A DNA stretch of 64,000 bases from Mycobacterium sp. SVM_VP21 (GTDB taxonomy: Bacteria > Actinomycetota > Actinomycetes > Mycobacteriales > Mycobacteriaceae). Below, piece by piece: positions 47,066 to 57,228 of the stretch. Numbering within the stretch: the stretch's first letter is position 1; every line of letters begins with the position of its first letter. Under the pieces are notes generated by a model. That model saw only the letters and a list, made by a program, of their open reading frames with translations. It made no database searches and was not told the origin of the DNA. A program made the position numbers and the translations under genes. The stretch spans positions 434,001-498,000 of the forward strand of contig CP101406.1 in the NCBI GenBank assembly GCA_024758765.1, in the 5' to 3' direction.

Positions 47066-48220
47066 TCACACGAACTGCCAGGCGGCCCGCGCGATCGCCA
47101 ATTCTTCATTGGTGGGAACCACCAAGACAGTGGTGCGCGATCCGTCGGCGGAGATGATTCGGGCACCCGTGCCGGCGCGGTTGCGTTCAGGGTCGACGAC
47201 GATGCCCAGCCCGTCCAAACCCGCCAGCGAGTCCTCGCGCACGCTGGGTGCGTTCTCCCCTACCCCGGCCGTGAAGGCGATGGCGTCGACTCGACCCAGC
47301 ACGGCCAAGTAGGCGCCGACGTACTTGCGCAGCCGGTGAATGTAGACGTCGTAGGCCAGCCCGGCGGCCTCTCCCAGCGCGCCGCCGGCCTCCCGCTGTT
47401 CCAGCAGCTCACGAAAGTCGTTGACCCCGGACAGCCCTTTGAGCCCGGAGCGGCGGTTCAGCAGGTCGTCGAGCTCATCGACGCCCATCTGAGCGGTGCG
47501 GTTGAGGTGGAACAGCACGCCCGGGTCGATGTCGCCGCTGCGGGTGCCCATCACCAGGCCTTCCAGCGGGGTGAGACCCATCGATGTCTCTACGGCCACC
47601 CCGCCTTGCACTGCCGAGGCCGAAGCCCCGTTGCCCAGGTGCAGCACGATGATGTTCAGCTCGCCGGGATCACGGCCCAGGACGGTTGCGACTTCACCGG
47701 AGACGTATTCGTGTGAGGTGCCGTGAAATCCGTAGCGGCGGATGCCGTATCGGGTTGCGACGTCGTGGTCGATCGCGTAGTTGGCGGCTGCCGCCGGCAG
47801 AAAGTGGAAGAACCCGGTGTCGAACACCGCCACGTGTGGGACGTCGGGAAAGTCTTTGCGGGCCACTTCGATCCCAATCACGTTGGCTGGGTTGTGCAGC
47901 GGCGCGAGCTCGGACAGCCGGGCCACCTCGGCCACCACCGCATCGGTGATCAGGGTGGGCGCGTAGAACAGGTTGCCCCCGTGCACCACCCGGTGACCGA
48001 CGGCGCGCACGGTGGCCAGGTCAATGGCGGAGTCGACGAGCTGCCGATGGATCAGCCGCAGACCGGCGGCGTGGTCTGCCACCGGGCTGTCGGCCTCACC
48101 GATCTGCTCCACCAGGCCGGACAGCAGCGCGGTCCCGGCCACTGGGTCGACCAATTGGTATTTAATCGATGACGAGCCGGAGTTGAGCACCAGCACCAGA
48201 CCGGACGCGGTTTTGGTCAC
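47066..48220 (-). CDS. ackA: Acetate kinase
   Basis: A 384-residue enzyme that interconverts acetyl-P + ADP and acetate + ATP. Motifs are [13 protein letters not shown] at the N-terminus, [12 protein letters not shown], and [16 protein letters not shown] 48220 overlaps the pta stop by 4 bases, so pta and ackA are one translation-coupled pair for acetate overflow or use. Confidence 0.96.
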   Translation of the reverse strand: MTKTASGLVLVLNSGSSSIKYQLVDPVAGTALLSGLVEQIGEADSPVADHAAGLRLIHRQLVDSAIDLATVRAVGHRVVHGGNLFYAPTLITDAVVAEVARLSELAPLHNPANVIGIEVARKDFPDVPHVAVFDTGFFHFLPAAAANYAIDHDVATRYGIRRYGFHGTSHEYVSGEVATVLGRDPGELNIIVLHLGNGASASAVQGGVAVETSMGLTPLEGLVMGTRSGDIDPGVLFHLNRTAQMGVDELDDLLNRRSGLKGLSGVNDFRELLEQREAGGALGEAAGLAYDVYIHRLRKYVGAYLAVLGRVDAIAFTAGVGENAPSVREDSLAGLDGLGIVVDPERNRAGTGARIISADGSRTTVLVVPTNEELAIARAAWQFV

Positions 48221-50316
48221 GGAGTCACTCCCTGCGCCTGGATCGCAGTGATCGCCACGGTGTAGACGATGTCGTCGACCAGCGCGCCGCGGGACAGGTC
48301 GTTGACGGGCTTGGCCAGTCCCTGCAGCACCGGACCGATTGCGATCGCACCGGCACTGCGCTGCACCGCCTTGTAGGTGTTGTTGCCGGTGTTGAGGTCG
48401 GGGAAGACCAGCACGGTGGCCCGCCCCGCCACCGGCGAGTCCGGCATCTTGGCCGCGGCGACTCCCGCATCGACCGCGGCGTCGTATTGGATCGGACCGT
48501 CGGCGAGCAGATCGGGGCGACGCTCGTGCACCAATTGTGTGGCGGCACGGACCTTGTCCACACCGGCGCCGGAACCGGACTCACCGGTCGAATAGGACAG
48601 CAGCGCGACTCGGGGGTCGATGCCGAAGGCGGCCGCGGTGGCCGCCGAGGAGATCGCGATGTCGGCGAGTTGCTCGACGGTCGGATCGGGCACCACTGCG
48701 CAGTCCCCGTAGGCCAGCACCCGGTCGGACAGGCACATTAGGAACACACTGGACACCGTGGACACCCCAGGCGCGGTGCGGATGATCTCGAACGCCGGCC
48801 GGATGGTGTGTGCGGTGGTGTGCACGGCACCCGACACCATTCCGTCGGCGATCCCGGAGTGCACCATCATGGTGCTGAAATAAGAGATGTCACGCATGAT
48901 CTCGCGGGCACGGTCCTCGGTGACGCCCTTGTGCGCGCGCAGCCGGGCGTATTCGGCGCCGAAGGTGTCCCGCAGGTCACTGGTCTCGGGGTCGATCACC
49001 CGCGCGGCGTCCAGGTCCACGCCCAGCTCGGCGCCGCGCCGACGCACCGCGCCTTCCACGCCGAGCAGGGTCAGGTCGACGATCCCGCGGGACAGCAACC
49101 GTCCGGCTGCCAACAGGATCCGGTCGTCGGTTGCTTCCGGCAGCACAATGTGGCGACGGTCGGCTCGGGCCCGTTCCAGCAGCCGGTACTCGAACATCTG
49201 CGGGGTGATCACGGTCGACGCCGGCACCCGGATCCGCTCCGCCAGCTCGGCGCCGTCGATGTGCTCGGCGACCAGGGCAAGCGCCGTGTCGACCTTGCGC
49301 AATGCACCGACGGTGATCCGCGAGCCGGTATGGGACACCTTTTCGGCGGTGTCGTAGGTGCGGTGACTGGTGGCGATCAGCGGCAGCGTGGGACGCAGAC
49401 CCTTCACCAACTTGTCGATGGCCGGGTGCGGCAGCAGGCCCCCGTTGAGGATGATTCCCGCCAGCGATGGGAAGCCCTGTGCCTCATGGGCGTTCACCAA
49501 GGCAAGCAGTACGTCGGAGCGGTCGGCCGGCACGATCACAACCTGCCCCTCGGACAGTCGATCGAGAATGTTCTCGGCGGTCATGCCACCGACCATGACG
49601 CTGAGGGCTTCGCGGCGCAGCAACTCCGGGTCGCCGCTGTAGACGGTGCCCTCCAGCGCGGTGCAGAGTTCGGCCATGGTCGGCGCCGACAGCAGCGCCA
49701 CCTCCGGAACCGCGAACGCCGGAATGTCCGCGCCGGCCAAGCGCACCGAGATCGCCTGGGTGACTTCGGCCAGCCGGTCCGGGTCGCAACGGTTGGCGAT
49801 CACCGCCGCCGGATGGGCGTGTACCGCAGCCACTTCGGTCAGGCAGCGCTCGGTGATGTCGGCGATGGCCTGCGCGTCGCGGTTGTGGCCGTTGATCGCC
49901 AGCACCAGTGGCGCCCCCAGGTTCACCGCGACGCGGGCGTTGAAGCTCAACTCGCTCGGGTTGACGACGTCGGTGTAGTCGCTGCCGACCACCAGCACGG
50001 TGTCGCAGTGCCGGGCGACTTCGTGGAATCGCGCGACGATCTCGCCCAGTGCCGCCTCGCGGTCGGCGAAGACCTGTTGGTAGGTCACGCCACGGCAGGC
50101 ACTGTGGTCGTCGATAGTGGCGGTGGCATGGGCGAGCAGCAGTTCGAGTTGCCCGTCGGGCTCGTCCAGCGATCGTACGACCGGCCGGAAAACGCCGACG
50201 CGGGTCGATGAGGCGGCCAGAAGGTGCAGCAGGCCCAGCGCGAGCACGGACTTGCCGGAGCCGCCCTCGGCGGCGGCGAGATAGATGCTCGACGTGCCGG
50301 CGTGACCTTCTGGCAT
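48217..50316 (-). CDS. pta: Phosphate acetyltransferase
   Basis: A 699-residue long-form Pta. The N-terminal P-loop/DRTGG region ([17 protein letters not shown]) is followed by the C-terminal acetyl/butyryl-transferase domain ([33 protein letters not shown]). It converts acetyl-CoA + Pi to acetyl-P. It lies 4 bases downstream of the aminotransferase gene and overlaps ackA, so three genes may form one operon. Confidence 0.96.
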   Translation of the reverse strand: MPEGHAGTSSIYLAAAEGGSGKSVLALGLLHLLAASSTRVGVFRPVVRSLDEPDGQLELLLAHATATIDDHSACRGVTYQQVFADREAALGEIVARFHEVARHCDTVLVVGSDYTDVVNPSELSFNARVAVNLGAPLVLAINGHNRDAQAIADITERCLTEVAAVHAHPAAVIANRCDPDRLAEVTQAISVRLAGADIPAFAVPEVALLSAPTMAELCTALEGTVYSGDPELLRREALSVMVGGMTAENILDRLSEGQVVIVPADRSDVLLALVNAHEAQGFPSLAGIILNGGLLPHPAIDKLVKGLRPTLPLIATSHRTYDTAEKVSHTGSRITVGALRKVDTALALVAEHIDGAELAERIRVPASTVITPQMFEYRLLERARADRRHIVLPEATDDRILLAAGRLLSRGIVDLTLLGVEGAVRRRGAELGVDLDAARVIDPETSDLRDTFGAEYARLRAHKGVTEDRAREIMRDISYFSTMMVHSGIADGMVSGAVHTTAHTIRPAFEIIRTAPGVSTVSSVFLMCLSDRVLAYGDCAVVPDPTVEQLADIAISSAATAAAFGIDPRVALLSYSTGESGSGAGVDKVRAATQLVHERRPDLLADGPIQYDAAVDAGVAAAKMPDSPVAGRATVLVFPDLNTGNNTYKAVQRSAGAIAIGPVLQGLAKPVNDLSRGALVDDIVYTVAITAIQAQGVTP

Positions 50317-50320
50317 CGGA

Positions 50321-51454
50321 TCAGGCCGAGGCGATCCGGTCGATCGCGGAGCTCAGTCGCGCCACCGTTCCCTCGATGTCGGCCAACTTGTCCAGGCCGA
50401 ACAGCCCAATTCGGAAGGTGCTGAACGTCGCCGGCTCATCGCATTGCAACGGCACTCCCGCTGCGGTCTGCAGGCCCTGGGCCAGAAACTTTCGCCCGGT
50501 GCGGATGTCGGGGTCGGTGGTGTAGCTGACCACCACGCCGGGCGCTTCGAAGCCGGGTGCGGCCACGCTGGGGAAGCCGCGTTCGGCCAGCAGCGCACGC
50601 ACCTTGCGCCCCAGGGTGAACTGCTGCTCGCGCACGGCATCGAAGCCGCGGTCGCGGGTCTCGGCCATGGCATCGCGAAGGCTGCTGATCACGCCGGTCG
50701 GCATGGTCGCGTGGTAGGCGTGGCCACCGTTCTCGTAGGCCACCATGATCTCGCGCCACTTCTTCAGGTCCAGCGCGAAGCTGGTGCTCTGGGTGCGCTC
50801 CATGACCTCCAGGGCGTGGTTGGACAGGCCGACCATGGCGCAGCCCGGCTCGGCACTCCAGTCCTTCTGTGGCGCGGTCACCAGTACGTCGACCCCGAGG
50901 GCCGCCATGTCCGCCCAGACCACGCCGGAGGCGATGCAGTCCAGGACGAACAGGCCGCCGACCGCAGCCGTCGCCGTGCCGATGCGCGTCAGGTAGTCAT
51001 CAGGCAGCAGGATTCCGCTGGCGGTTTCCACGTGCGGAACGCACACCACCGCCGGCCGGATCCGCGCGATCGCCTCCTCGACCTCGTCGATGGGCGCGGG
51101 AGCGAAGGGCGCCTGGTCGCCGTCTCCCGTCTGGCGGGCCTTGAGGACGGTGACGCGGTCGGTGATGCGGCCGGTCGCAAGGATCTGACTCCACCGGTAG
51201 CTGAAGAACCCGTTGCGGACGACGAGCACGTCGGCGTCGTTGGCGAACTGGCGTGCGACCGCTTCCATGCCGCACGTGCCGTTGCCGGGGACGACGACCG
51301 CCGCGTCGGCGTGGTACACCTCGCGCAGCATCGCCGAGACGTCGTTCATGACGTCCTGGAAGCGCGCGGACATGTGGTTGATGGCCCGGTCGGTGTAGAC
51401 GACGGAGTACTCCAGCAATCCGTCGGGGTCGACGTCGGGAAGAAGTCCTGGCAT
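50321..51454 (-). CDS. Class V aminotransferase (alanine-glyoxylate/serine-pyruvate type)
   Basis: A 377-residue PLP enzyme. PLP Lys is in VTAPQKDWSAEPG, with GNGTCGMEA near the N-terminus and D in FVLDCIASG. The likely reaction is transamination of alanine or serine with glyoxylate/pyruvate, though the substrate cannot be fixed. AGGAGAGG precedes ATG 51454. Grouping with pta-ackA suggests pyruvate/acetate carbon flow; I do not recall this gene beside M. tuberculosis pta. Confidence 0.88.
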   Translation of the reverse strand: MPGLLPDVDPDGLLEYSVVYTDRAINHMSARFQDVMNDVSAMLREVYHADAAVVVPGNGTCGMEAVARQFANDADVLVVRNGFFSYRWSQILATGRITDRVTVLKARQTGDGDQAPFAPAPIDEVEEAIARIRPAVVCVPHVETASGILLPDDYLTRIGTATAAVGGLFVLDCIASGVVWADMAALGVDVLVTAPQKDWSAEPGCAMVGLSNHALEVMERTQSTSFALDLKKWREIMVAYENGGHAYHATMPTGVISSLRDAMAETRDRGFDAVREQQFTLGRKVRALLAERGFPSVAAPGFEAPGVVVSYTTDPDIRTGRKFLAQGLQTAAGVPLQCDEPATFSTFRIGLFGLDKLADIEGTVARLSSAIDRIASA

Positions 51455-51541
51455 TAAGCCTCTCCTAGGTGGGGCGGACAGCGCCGATTGCCAATCTTAG
51501 GGCTGTCGCATTCGTGCGTTCACCGATGCGCGCGAACGGCT

Positions 51542-52108
51542 TCAGCCGATCTCGACATCGGATATGTTGCGGCCGCCGAGCCACAGGCCCAGCGCTTCTG
51601 CGGTGCCACGGACGACGGTGCCCCGGCCGCGGGGCCGGCCGACCCCGTTGGTGGGTTCGACCCGATACCGGAGCAGGGTCGGCTGCAGCTTCTGCACCGT
51701 CAGGCTCACTCCCTCGGCCAGGATCGCGGCCTCTTCAACCGGCGGGATTTCTCGGCTACGCCCCAGTCCGCGCAGCACGTCCTGGTGATGCATCGCCAAG
51801 TCGCCCAGCAGGAGCCCGGCCACCGCGCGATCGGGTACCTGTGCCCAGCGCCGAGCGGTGGCGATCAGTTCGGCCCGGTCGCGGCCACGTCCCGCCGTGA
51901 CGACTTCGGCGTTGATCTTGTGCAACCGCCACGGTGCACGCAGGTATCTGCCGATCTCGGAGGTACCGATCAGGTGGGCCAGCACGTCGCGCGGCGACCA
52001 TTGGGTACACAGAGTGGTTCCGTGATCGAATTCAGCGTCCGTGAGCCCGTCGACCGTGTCGACGAACGCATGCCGCGCCACGCGGACGATATCGATCCGG
52101 TCTGTCAT
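51542..52108 (-). CDS. TIGR03083/DinB-like (mycothiol-dependent maleylpyruvate isomerase-type) protein
   Basis: A 188-residue four-helix protein of the DinB/MDMPI fold. VLAHLIGTSEIGRYL and ALGDLAMHHQDVLRGLGR-like helices carry His residues that can bind a metal. Many members use mycothiol, but the substrate here is unknown. ATG 52108 is preceded by an in-frame GTG at 52111. It lies 10 bases after fadE25 and may be co-transcribed with it. Confidence 0.8.
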   Translation of the reverse strand: MTDRIDIVRVARHAFVDTVDGLTDAEFDHGTTLCTQWSPRDVLAHLIGTSEIGRYLRAPWRLHKINAEVVTAGRGRDRAELIATARRWAQVPDRAVAGLLLGDLAMHHQDVLRGLGRSREIPPVEEAAILAEGVSLTVQKLQPTLLRYRVEPTNGVGRPRGRGTVVRGTAEALGLWLGGRNISDVEIG

Positions 52109-52118
52109 CACCTGGGGG

Positions 52119-53288
52119 TCAGCGCAGGAGGTGTCGGCTCATGACGACGCGCTGGATCTGGTTGGTGCCCTCATAGATCTGGGTGATCTTGGCGTCACGC
52201 ATCATCCGCTCCACCGGGAAATCCGTGGTGTAGCCCGCCCCACCGAACAACTGCACCGCATCAGTGGTGACCTCCATGGCCACATCCGAGGCAAAACACT
52301 TCGACGCTGCGGAGATGAAACCCAACCCGGTCTCGCCACGCTCGGCACGCGCCGCCGCCGAATACACCATCAACCGAGCAGCTTCGAGCTTCATCGCCAT
52401 ATCGGCCAACATGAACTGCACACCCTGGAAGGTGCTGATGTTCTTGCCGAACTGCTTGCGGTCCTTGGTGTATTCGATCGCTGCGTCCAAAGCGCCCTGA
52501 GCGATGCCGACCGCCTGAGCACCGATGGTCGGACGCGTGTGATCCAACGTCCGCAGCGCGGTCTTGAACCCCGTGCCGGGCTCACCGATGATCCGGTCGC
52601 CGGGGATGCGGCAGTTCTCGAAGTACAGCTCGGTCGTGGGTGAGCCCTTGATGCCGAGCTTGTGCTCCTTGGGCCCGATGGTGAAGCCCTCGTCGTCGAT
52701 GTGGACCATGAACGCCGAGATGCCATTGGCATCCAAGTCGGGGTCCGTCACTGCCATCACGGTGTACCAGCTGGACTTTCCACCATTGGTGATCCAGCAC
52801 TTGGAGCCGTTGAGGATCCAGTCATCACCGTCGGCCTTGGCCCGAGTACGCATCGCTGCGGCGTCACTGCCGGCTTCACGCTCCGACAGTGCGTAGGAGG
52901 CCATCACCTCACCAGCCGCCAGACCCGGCAGCACCTGCTGCTTCAGTTCGTCGGATCCCGACAGGATCAGACCCATGGTGCCCAGCTTGTTCACCGCGGG
53001 AATCAACGAGGCAGATGCGTCGACGCGCGCCACTTCTTCGATCACGATGCAGGCCGCGACCGAGTCCGCACCCTGCCCGCCGTACTCCTCGGGAACGTGG
53101 ACGGCATTGAAGCCCGACGCGTTCAGCGCGGCCAGGGCCTCTTCGGGGAACCGGGCCTTCTCGTCGACTTCCTTGGCGTAGGGAGCGATCTCCTTTTCCG
53201 CCAATGCGCGGATCGCCGCCCGCAACTCGTCGTGCTCCTCGGGGAGTTTGAACAGATCGAACGACGGATTCCCGGCCCACCCAGCCAT
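52119..53288 (-). CDS. fadE25: Acyl-CoA dehydrogenase FadE25
   Basis: A 389-residue FAD enzyme for the first step of beta-oxidation. ALSEREAGSDAAAMRTRA is the substrate/FAD signature, and the catalytic Glu is in QIYEGTNQIQR. ATG 53288 has GAGGAGG at good spacing; the adjacent GTG 53291 is too close to it. Ortholog of Rv3274c. It lies downstream of purE with a 14-base gap. Confidence 0.96.
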   Translation of the reverse strand: MAGWAGNPSFDLFKLPEEHDELRAAIRALAEKEIAPYAKEVDEKARFPEEALAALNASGFNAVHVPEEYGGQGADSVAACIVIEEVARVDASASLIPAVNKLGTMGLILSGSDELKQQVLPGLAAGEVMASYALSEREAGSDAAAMRTRAKADGDDWILNGSKCWITNGGKSSWYTVMAVTDPDLDANGISAFMVHIDDEGFTIGPKEHKLGIKGSPTTELYFENCRIPGDRIIGEPGTGFKTALRTLDHTRPTIGAQAVGIAQGALDAAIEYTKDRKQFGKNISTFQGVQFMLADMAMKLEAARLMVYSAAARAERGETGLGFISAASKCFASDVAMEVTTDAVQLFGGAGYTTDFPVERMMRDAKITQIYEGTNQIQRVVMSRHLLR

Positions 53289-53302
53289 CACAGCCTCCTC
53301 AG

Positions 53303-53818
53303 TTAATGGCCGCTAACTCTACCCTGCAACGCGGCGTCTTTCGCAAACACGCTCTGGGCCAGCTGGTCTTGAAAAGCCGCCATGCGGGCCCGTAACGCGG
53401 CGTCGGATGCGCCCAGAATACGCACCGCCAGCAAACCCGCGTTGCGTGCGCCGCCGATAGAAACTGTGGCCACCGGCACACCGGCCGGCATCTGCACGAT
53501 CGACAGCAAAGAGTCCATGCCGTCCAGACGGGCCAACGGAACCGGCACCCCGATCACCGGCAGCGGTGTGGCCGATGCCACCATTCCGGGCAGGTGCGCC
53601 GCACCCCCCGCCCCGGCGATGATCACCTCGATGCCGCGGCCGGCGGCGTCGCGGGCGTAGTCAAACATCCGCTGCGGAGTGCGGTGCGCCGAGACCACTC
53701 CGACCTCGAACGGGATCTCGAACTCGGCCAGCGCCACGGCCGCGTCTTCCATCACCGACCAGTCGCTGTCGCTGCCCATGATGACGCCGACCCGGGGACC
53801 AGGCTTGTGCTCACTCAT
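53303..53818 (-). CDS. purE: N5-carboxyaminoimidazole ribonucleotide mutase
   Basis: A 171-residue purine-synthesis enzyme. [24 protein letters not shown] and [13 protein letters not shown] are the substrate loops of class I PurE. ATG 53818 ([15 protein letters not shown]) overlaps the purK stop by 8 bases, so the two steps of CO2 addition to AIR are coded as a coupled pair. Confidence 0.96.
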   Translation of the reverse strand: MSEHKPGPRVGVIMGSDSDWSVMEDAAVALAEFEIPFEVGVVSAHRTPQRMFDYARDAAGRGIEVIIAGAGGAAHLPGMVASATPLPVIGVPVPLARLDGMDSLLSIVQMPAGVPVATVSIGGARNAGLLAVRILGASDAALRARMAAFQDQLAQSVFAKDAALQGRVSGH

Positions 53819-55058
53819 GCGGATCCCATCCATCGCTCCATTCCCCGTGCGACAACCAGTGTGCCGCGCTTTCGGCCCGCTCGCGCAGGTTCGCCGAGTC
53901 CTTGGCGTCCTCACCGAGGAGGTTGATGTGGCCGATCTTGCGGCCGGGTCGTTCGTCCTTGCCGTAGAGGTGGACTCGGGCATCGGGATAGCGCGCGAAC
54001 AGGTGGTGCAGTCGCTCGTCCATCGTCATCGTCGGGGTTTGCGGGGCGCCCAGGACATTGGCCATGACGGTTACGGCCGCCACCGGCGTGGTGGCGCCGA
54101 GCGGATAGTCCAGCACCGCGCGTAGATGCTGTTCGAACTGGCTGGTGGCGGCACCGTCCATGGTCCAGTGCCCCGAGTTGTGCGGTCGCATCGCCAGCTC
54201 GTTGACCAGCAACTGGCCGTCGACGGTTTCGAAAAGTTCGACCGCCAGCACCCCGACCACACCTAGCTCGTCGGCCAATCGCAGCGCCAATTGTTGTGCA
54301 GCAGCAGCTGATTCGTCCGACAGATCGGGGGCGGGCGCGATCACCGTCACACAGATTCCGCTCTCCTGGACGGTCTCGACCACCGGCCATGCCGCGCCCT
54401 GGCCGAACGGTGACCGGGCCACCAGCGCCGAGAGTTCCCGGCGCATCGCGACCCGCTCTTCGGCCAACACCGGCACGCCGGCGGCCAGATAATCGGTGAC
54501 GACCGCCCGGGCCTGGGGCACATCGTCAACGATGGACACCCCGCGCCCGTCGTAGCCGCCGCGGGCCGCCTTCACCACCATCGGGCCGCCGGTGAGGGCG
54601 GCGAAGTCGTCCAGATCCTCAGGCGTCTCGATCGCGGCGAACCGCGGCACCGGCGCGCCCAACTCCGCCAGCTTGCGACGCATCACCAGCTTGTCCTGGG
54701 CGTGCAGCAACGCCGCCGGCGGAGGCGCGACGTTGACGCCCTCGGCGATCAGCTGGTCCAGCAGCTCTCCCGGGACGTGCTCGTGGTCGAAGGTAAGCAC
54801 GGTGGCGCCGGCGGCCGCCCGGCGCAGGTCATCGAGGTCGGTGTGCGATCCGATCACCACGTCCGGGGTGACCTGGGCGGCCGGCTCGTCGGCCGCCGCG
54901 GCCAGCACTCGCAGCCGCTGCCCTAGCGCGATCGCGGCCTGATGAGTCATCCGCGCCAGCTGACCGCCGCCCACCATGGCGACCTGGGGGCACCGCCCGC
55001 TTGCGGGGGAGGGGCTGCGTCCGCCCGCAGGCGGCGTCGGGGTGGAGGGGTTCAGCAC
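53811..55058 (-). CDS. purK: N5-carboxyaminoimidazole ribonucleotide synthase
   Basis: A 415-residue ATP-grasp enzyme that carboxylates AIR using bicarbonate and [24 protein letters not shown] marks the N-terminal fold in its middle part, [14 protein letters not shown] the ATP-binding loop, and [13 protein letters not shown] the metal site. GTG 55058 is chosen for a family-like start with a short Pro-rich leader. It is divergent from the GtrA-like gene. Confidence 0.94.
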   Translation of the reverse strand: MLNPSTPTPPAGGRSPSPASGRCPQVAMVGGGQLARMTHQAAIALGQRLRVLAAAADEPAAQVTPDVVIGSHTDLDDLRRAAAGATVLTFDHEHVPGELLDQLIAEGVNVAPPPAALLHAQDKLVMRRKLAELGAPVPRFAAIETPEDLDDFAALTGGPMVVKAARGGYDGRGVSIVDDVPQARAVVTDYLAAGVPVLAEERVAMRRELSALVARSPFGQGAAWPVVETVQESGICVTVIAPAPDLSDESAAAAQQLALRLADELGVVGVLAVELFETVDGQLLVNELAMRPHNSGHWTMDGAATSQFEQHLRAVLDYPLGATTPVAAVTVMANVLGAPQTPTMTMDERLHHLFARYPDARVHLYGKDERPGRKIGHINLLGEDAKDSANLRERAESAAHWLSHGEWSDGWDPHE

Positions 55059-55184
55059 GGGCAATATCGTGTCACGTCGGCGCCGCGGCGATCGCAAGTG
55101 CGGCGCAGCCGCGCGCTGGGGGTCGCCGCCATGCGGCCCGCGAGGTCGTTATGCAGTCGTTAGGCGCAGATGGTGCCGAGTCCG

Positions 55185-55190
55185 TACACT
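55185..55190 (+). promoter_or_regulatory. -10 box of a leaderless promoter (GtrA-like gene)
   Basis: TACACT ends 8 bases before GTG 55199, and no ribosome site is visible. Confidence 0.55.
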
Positions 55191-55198
55191 GGCAACTT

Positions 55199-55846
55199 GT
55201 GTCTTTTACCGACGCCACGATTGCTCGCCTACCGCGGGTGATCCGACCGCTGGCCGAACGCCATCATGAACTGATCAAGTTCGCCATCGTCGGCGCGACC
55301 ACATTCCTGATCGACTCCGCGCTGTTCTACACCCTCAAGCTCACGATCCTGTCGCCTAAGCCCGTCACGGCCAAGGTCATCTCGGGGATCGTCGCGGTGA
55401 TCGCCTCCTACATCCTCAACCGGGAGTGGAGCTTCAAGGACCGGGGCGGCCGGGAGCGTCACCACGAGGCGCTGCTGTTCTTCGGGGTCAGCGGCGTCGG
55501 CGTGGTGTTGTCCATGGCGCCGTTGTGGTTCTCCAGCTACGTGCTTGGGCTGCGGGCGCCCATGGTGTCGCTGACCATCGAGAACCTCTCGGACTTCGTT
55601 TCGGCCTACATCATCGGCAACCTGCTGCAGATGGCGTTCCGGTTCTGGGCGTTCCGCCGCTGGGTCTTTCCGGATGAGTTCGCCCGCAGCACCGACGCCG
55701 CACTCGACGCGACGATCGAGACCGGCGCGCTCGCCGAGGCGATCGAAGACGCCCTGGAGGGCGGCCCGGACACCGGCGTGGTGACGCTGTTCCGGCGTCC
55801 GGCCCGCCATCAACCGCCGGCGGACGGCCTGTCGAAAACTTCGTGA
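55199..55846 (+). CDS. GtrA-family membrane protein (Rv3277-like)
   Basis: A 215-residue protein with four transmembrane helices (about 24-165) of the GtrA/flippase-like family, which takes part in lipid-linked sugar transfer for cell-surface polysaccharides. HHELIKFAIVGATTFLIDSA and VIASYILNREWSFKD are the signatures. GTG 55199 gives VSFTDATIARLP, matching Rv3277, and has a leaderless -10. An upstream ATG at 55151 is less likely. The 3' end overlaps the next gene tail to tail by 37 bases. Confidence 0.9.
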   Translation: MSFTDATIARLPRVIRPLAERHHELIKFAIVGATTFLIDSALFYTLKLTILSPKPVTAKVISGIVAVIASYILNREWSFKDRGGRERHHEALLFFGVSGVGVVLSMAPLWFSSYVLGLRAPMVSLTIENLSDFVSAYIIGNLLQMAFRFWAFRRWVFPDEFARSTDAALDATIETGALAEAIEDALEGGPDTGVVTLFRRPARHQPPADGLSKTS

Positions 55847-56319
55847 TAGAGGAGCGTGTGGACCTGCTCCACGCGCGGAATGTCGTAGAACTCCAGGGGT
55901 TCCTGTGACGCCGACTCGATGATCAGCGTCCCGGTTCGCAAGATCCGGTCGATGAACCCATGCACGAACTCCACACTGTTGATCCGCGCCAGGCCGATGT
56001 CGATTCCGCTGCGGGTCAACAGCCCGTGCCGAAACATCACACGCCGGTCGGTGACCACGAAATGCGTGGTCAGCCAACTCAGGAACGGCCAGAGCGTCAG
56101 CCACCCGAATACCACCAGCCAGATCGCCCAGATCACCCCGAAGACGACGTTCTTTGCGGTCGGATCCCAGGCCCGCGTAGTGACGAACCCAGCGGCGAAC
56201 GCAGCGCAGGCGGTGACCAGCAACAGCGCCAGCACCGGCAGAATCAGGCGTTTGACGTGCGGGTGCCGGTGCAACACCACCTGCTCGTCGTCCGCTAGCA
56301 CGTTGTCCGGGTAACCCAC
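55810..56319 (-). CDS. Membrane protein with bacterial PH (bPH2/DUF304) domain
   Basis: A 169-residue protein with two N-terminal helices (about 25-90) and a C-terminal PH-like beta domain (HFVVTDRRVMFRHGLLTRSG, DIPRVEQVHTLL). Ortholog of Rv3278c. The function is unknown. It lies 9 bases downstream of birA on the same strand, and its C-terminal 36 bases overlap the convergent GtrA-like gene. Confidence 0.88.
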   Translation of the reverse strand: MGYPDNVLADDEQVVLHRHPHVKRLILPVLALLLVTACAAFAAGFVTTRAWDPTAKNVVFGVIWAIWLVVFGWLTLWPFLSWLTTHFVVTDRRVMFRHGLLTRSGIDIGLARINSVEFVHGFIDRILRTGTLIIESASQEPLEFYDIPRVEQVHTLLYHEVFDRPSAGG

Positions 56320-56328
56320 GGCCGGGTC

Positions 56329-57141
56329 CTAGCCGGTGGGCCGGAGTCGGCTGACGTCGCCGGCCGCCACCGTGACGGTTCCGTCCCCGGTGTTGATCAC
56401 CAGGCGGCCGGTGTCATCGATGGCCTCGGCGACTCCTTCCACGCGTTGGCCGCCGGGTATGTCGGCGCGCACCTGGGCCCCCAGGGTGCAGCTGTGTCGC
56501 CGGTAGTCCGACACCAGTGCGTCGTCGGCTCCGCCCGCCGCCCGCCAGGCCGCGACCCGGCTCGCGAGGTGACGAAGAACCTTGTCGGCGAAGGTGTTTC
56601 GATCAACGACCGCAGCTCCGAGCATGGCCAGTGAGACCGCCACTGGATCCGGAGCCTCGTCGGCGGTCATAGTCACGTTGAGCCCGAGCCCAACCACGAT
56701 CACCTGCTTCGGCGCGGCCACCTCGGCGAGAATGCCGGCCAGCTTGCCGTCACCCCCGATGACGTCGTTGGGCCACTTCAGGCCGACCTGCAGACCCGAA
56801 ACTTCGGCGATCGCATCGGCGAGCGCGACCCCGGTGGCCAGCGTCAGCCAACCCCAACCCGAGGTCGGCACGGTGTCCGCGGCGACCCCCACCGACAGTG
56901 AGAGCTGGCTGCGCGCTGGGGCGCTCCAGTGTCGACCGTGACGCCCGCGGCCGGCCGTCTGGTGCTCAGCCAGCAGCACCGCGCCGGCGATGTCTTCTCC
57001 GGCGGCGGCGCGGGCCAGCAGATCGGCGTTGGTGGAACCGGTGTCCTCGACGACATCTACGGCGCGCCACGGCCCGTGCGGCCCGGTCAGGCCGTCCCGC
57101 AGAGCGGTCACATCCAGCGGCGGCCGTGGCACAAGACTCAT
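56329..57141 (-). CDS. birA: Biotin-acetyl-CoA-carboxylase ligase (monofunctional BirA)
   Basis: A 270-residue biotin protein ligase. It has the ATP/biotin motif GRGRHGRHW (near residue 65), DTGSTNADLLARAA, and LKWPNDVIGGDGKLAGIL, but no N-terminal DNA-binding domain, so it is the class I type. It should biotinylate AccA3, encoded 5 kb away. ATG 57141 matches the family length. Confidence 0.95.
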   Translation of the reverse strand: MSLVPRPPLDVTALRDGLTGPHGPWRAVDVVEDTGSTNADLLARAAAGEDIAGAVLLAEHQTAGRGRHGRHWSAPARSQLSLSVGVAADTVPTSGWGWLTLATGVALADAIAEVSGLQVGLKWPNDVIGGDGKLAGILAEVAAPKQVIVVGLGLNVTMTADEAPDPVAVSLAMLGAAVVDRNTFADKVLRHLASRVAAWRAAGGADDALVSDYRRHSCTLGAQVRADIPGGQRVEGVAEAIDDTGRLVINTGDGTVTVAAGDVSRLRPTG

Positions 57142-57228
57142 TTCGCCAGCTTACTCACCAGCGCCGCAGCCACACCGGTTGAAACGCTCGACGCGCGGGT
57201 AATCGGACCGGTGGAGGAGGTGATCGAC

